Shown in pieces: positions 12,308 through 13,687 of a DNA stretch of 13,687 nucleotides (position 1 is the stretch's first letter; each line of letters begins with the position of its first letter). The notes under the pieces were generated by a model, which did no database searches, had not been told where the DNA came from, and worked only from the letters and a program-made list of their open reading frames with translations. Position numbers and translations under genes: made by a program. Origin of the DNA: Deinococcus sp. (GTDB taxonomy: Bacteria > Deinococcota > Deinococci > Deinococcales > Deinococcaceae); assembly GCA_025351205.1 (NCBI GenBank), contig JANXWI010000166.1:1-13687 (forward strand). Reading direction: 5' to 3'.

Positions 12308-13678
12308 CTACTTGCTCCCCGCCGTCCACCTGAAGCCGAAGCCGTAGTGTTCGTCACAGTCCTGGTGGCCCTGAAAGTAGCGTTCTTCCTTGCTCACCTC
12401 CACGTTGCCGCCCACGTTCTCGAACATGGCGATGGCGCAGAACGTCCGGCGGGCGTCGGGGTTGTTGAGCCGGATGGCGATCTCGTTGCCGCCCGCGTCT
12501 TTGATGTTCAATCGGCCATTGACCGAGGTGAAGTCGCTGGTTCCCTCGTAGATGAAGGCGAACACGAGGACCTGCTGAATCAGCTCCGGGCGCAGGATGT
12601 ACAGGTTCTCACCGTCACTGGACTGCCCGCTGCGGTCATCCTTGTCGAGCATGATGTACGGCGCGAAACGGTCCGAGCCGAACCTGTTGCCGAGCGCCTG
12701 AATGGCTCCCATCTCGCCGTCTTTCATGACGTACATGCAGCCCAGGTCCAGGTCAGAGGCGGCCACCGCCATCGGCAGGCCGAACAGCCCCTTGCGCGTG
12801 CCACCGCCCTTGTCCCAGTTCAGGTTCACGTGAATCGGTTGCGGCGCGCTGCCCTTGCTCAGGCTGATGCTGGCCCGCTGGCCCTGCTTTTCGAGCGTCA
12901 CCTTAGTCAGCCGGATCGGTGTGCTGGGCGGCTGGGCGGGCGGCGGCACCGGAGCGGCCTGGGGGGGCGGCGCGGACGAGGGCCGCTGGGTGTTGATGGG
13001 CGAGGGAGGCGCGGCACTCGGAGGCGGAGAAGCGCCCGGGCGCTGGCTGTTGATCGGCGCAGACTGCGGAACAGGATTGACCGGTGCAGGCTGGGCAACA
13101 GGTTGAGGCGTCACGGGCTGGGCCGGGGCCGCCTTCACCTCGCCGCCGTAGGCCGCCACCAGCGCGTCCAGCCCGCCCGCGAAGCCCTGGCCCACCGCCG
13201 AGAAGCGCCACACATCTTTCAGGTACAGTTCCGCCACGATGATGGCCCGCTCGTTGCCGAAGTCTGCGCCGTAGAACGGGAAGCGGGCCAGCTCGGTTCC
13301 GCCCACGCCCCCGTTTCCGCCCACGTAGACGGCAAGGTGCCCGCTGGAAATCTGCGAGAAGGCTCCCCCTGCATTAGTGCTGTCCACGCTAGCCGTGAAC
13401 ATCAGGCGCTCCACCGCCCTGGGCATTTTGCTCAGGTCCACGGCAAAGCGCGTCTCGCCGCCGCTCTGGGGCAGCATCCGCACCGCGCCTTCTGGGCTGC
13501 TCTTCTGGTTGTAGAAGACCATGTAGCGGTCATCCGAAAGCTTGCCCGCCGGGTCGAGGCCGAACGCGCTCACGTCGTACTCGTGCGCCGGACCTGCCAC
13601 CCGCACCCCGATTTCCAGGTGCAGAGCGGGCGTCAGGTCGGCAATTTTGACGCGCTGGCCGCGAATCAGATCGGGCAT
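12308..13678 (-). CDS. TerA-like protein with two TerD-type domains
   Basis: Protein of 456 residues. Residues 1-180 are a divergent TerD-type domain paralogous to the N-terminus of the vWA gene (both share an ADLTP opening, a DDRYMVFYNQKSSP-type strand and QGFAGGLDAL) and lack the calcium stretch. Residues about 183-256 form a Pro/Ala-rich linker with a 19-residue duplication (PINSQRP at 208-214, PINTQRP at 227-233). Residues about 257-456 are a second TerD-type domain of TerA style, keeping an acidic run DKDDRSGQSSDGENLYI (345-361) where TerD binds calcium, and ending in a Cys/His/Asp-containing tail. The whole gene is in the window: ATG at 13678 follows GGAGG four bases upstream at the very edge. 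It is the most upstream gene seen in the - strand block; whether it starts the operon cannot be told. Confidence 0.9.
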   Translation of the reverse strand: MPDLIRGQRVKIADLTPALHLEIGVRVAGPAHEYDVSAFGLDPAGKLSDDRYMVFYNQKSSPEGAVRMLPQSGGETRFAVDLSKMPRAVERLMFTASVDSTNAGGAFSQISSGHLAVYVGGNGGVGGTELARFPFYGADFGNERAIIVAELYLKDVWRFSAVGQGFAGGLDALVAAYGGEVKAAPAQPVTPQPVAQPAPVNPVPQSAPINSQRPGASPPPSAAPPSPINTQRPSSAPPPQAAPVPPPAQPPSTPIRLTKVTLEKQGQRASISLSKGSAPQPIHVNLNWDKGGGTRKGLFGLPMAVAASDLDLGCMYVMKDGEMGAIQALGNRFGSDRFAPYIMLDKDDRSGQSSDGENLYILRPELIQQVLVFAFIYEGTSDFTSVNGRLNIKDAGGNEIAIRLNNPDARRTFCAIAMFENVGGNVEVSKEERYFQGHQDCDEHYGFGFRWTAGSK

Positions 13679-13687
13679 GGAACCTCC

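Overview
The window is GC-rich, densely coded DNA. The gene set and layout match the chromosomal tellurium-resistance (Ter) stress locus known from Deinococcus, so Deinococcus or a close relative is the most likely source. This is inferred from gene content and protein style; no rRNA or other phylogenetic marker is present.

Layout. On the + strand, 1-1569 holds the 3' part of a GAF-GAF-GGDEF signalling protein whose start lies left of the window. It converges on a block of eleven genes, all on the - strand, covering 13678 down to 1817. In transcription order these are: a TerA-like protein with two TerD-type domains and a Pro-rich linker (12308-13678); a TerD-type domain fused to a von Willebrand A domain (10500-11753); two compact TerD-family proteins with intact calcium-site motifs (9794-10378 and 9087-9662); a DUF475/TerC-superfamily membrane protein (7855-8922); a DUF2786-like protein of unknown function (7090-7824); and then five tightly packed enzymes. 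The enzymes are an ATP-grasp ligase (5898-6971), a phosphoribosyltransferase with a TRSP domain (4744-5901), a HAD phosphatase (3941-4708), a second PRTase-type protein with a PELOTA-like domain (2779-3954) and an HpcH/HpaI (CitE-like) aldolase/lyase (1817-2782).

How the genes fit together. Comparative genomics by Anantharaman, Iyer and Aravind proposed that Ter loci join calcium-binding TerD proteins, TerC membrane proteins and vWA proteins into a membrane-linked stress complex. They also proposed that an associated ATP-grasp/PRTase/HAD/aldolase set makes a nucleoside-like metabolite of unknown structure. The five-enzyme block here is a complete-looking example. Three of its four junctions overlap (4, 14 and 4 bp) and the fourth has a 35-bp gap, so it is very probably one translationally coupled operon. 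A strong rho-independent terminator between terD and the DUF475 gene splits the locus into at least two transcripts. No TerB gene is visible; it could lie beyond 13687.

Other structure. Four in-frame short tandem repeats (15- or 21-bp units) sit inside three coding regions. A family of GC-rich palindromic repeats fills the intergenic gaps at 1641-1698, 7038-7085 and 11820-12298. A single sequence resembling a CRISPR repeat lies at 1751-1786. No tRNA, rRNA, transposase or true CRISPR array was seen.
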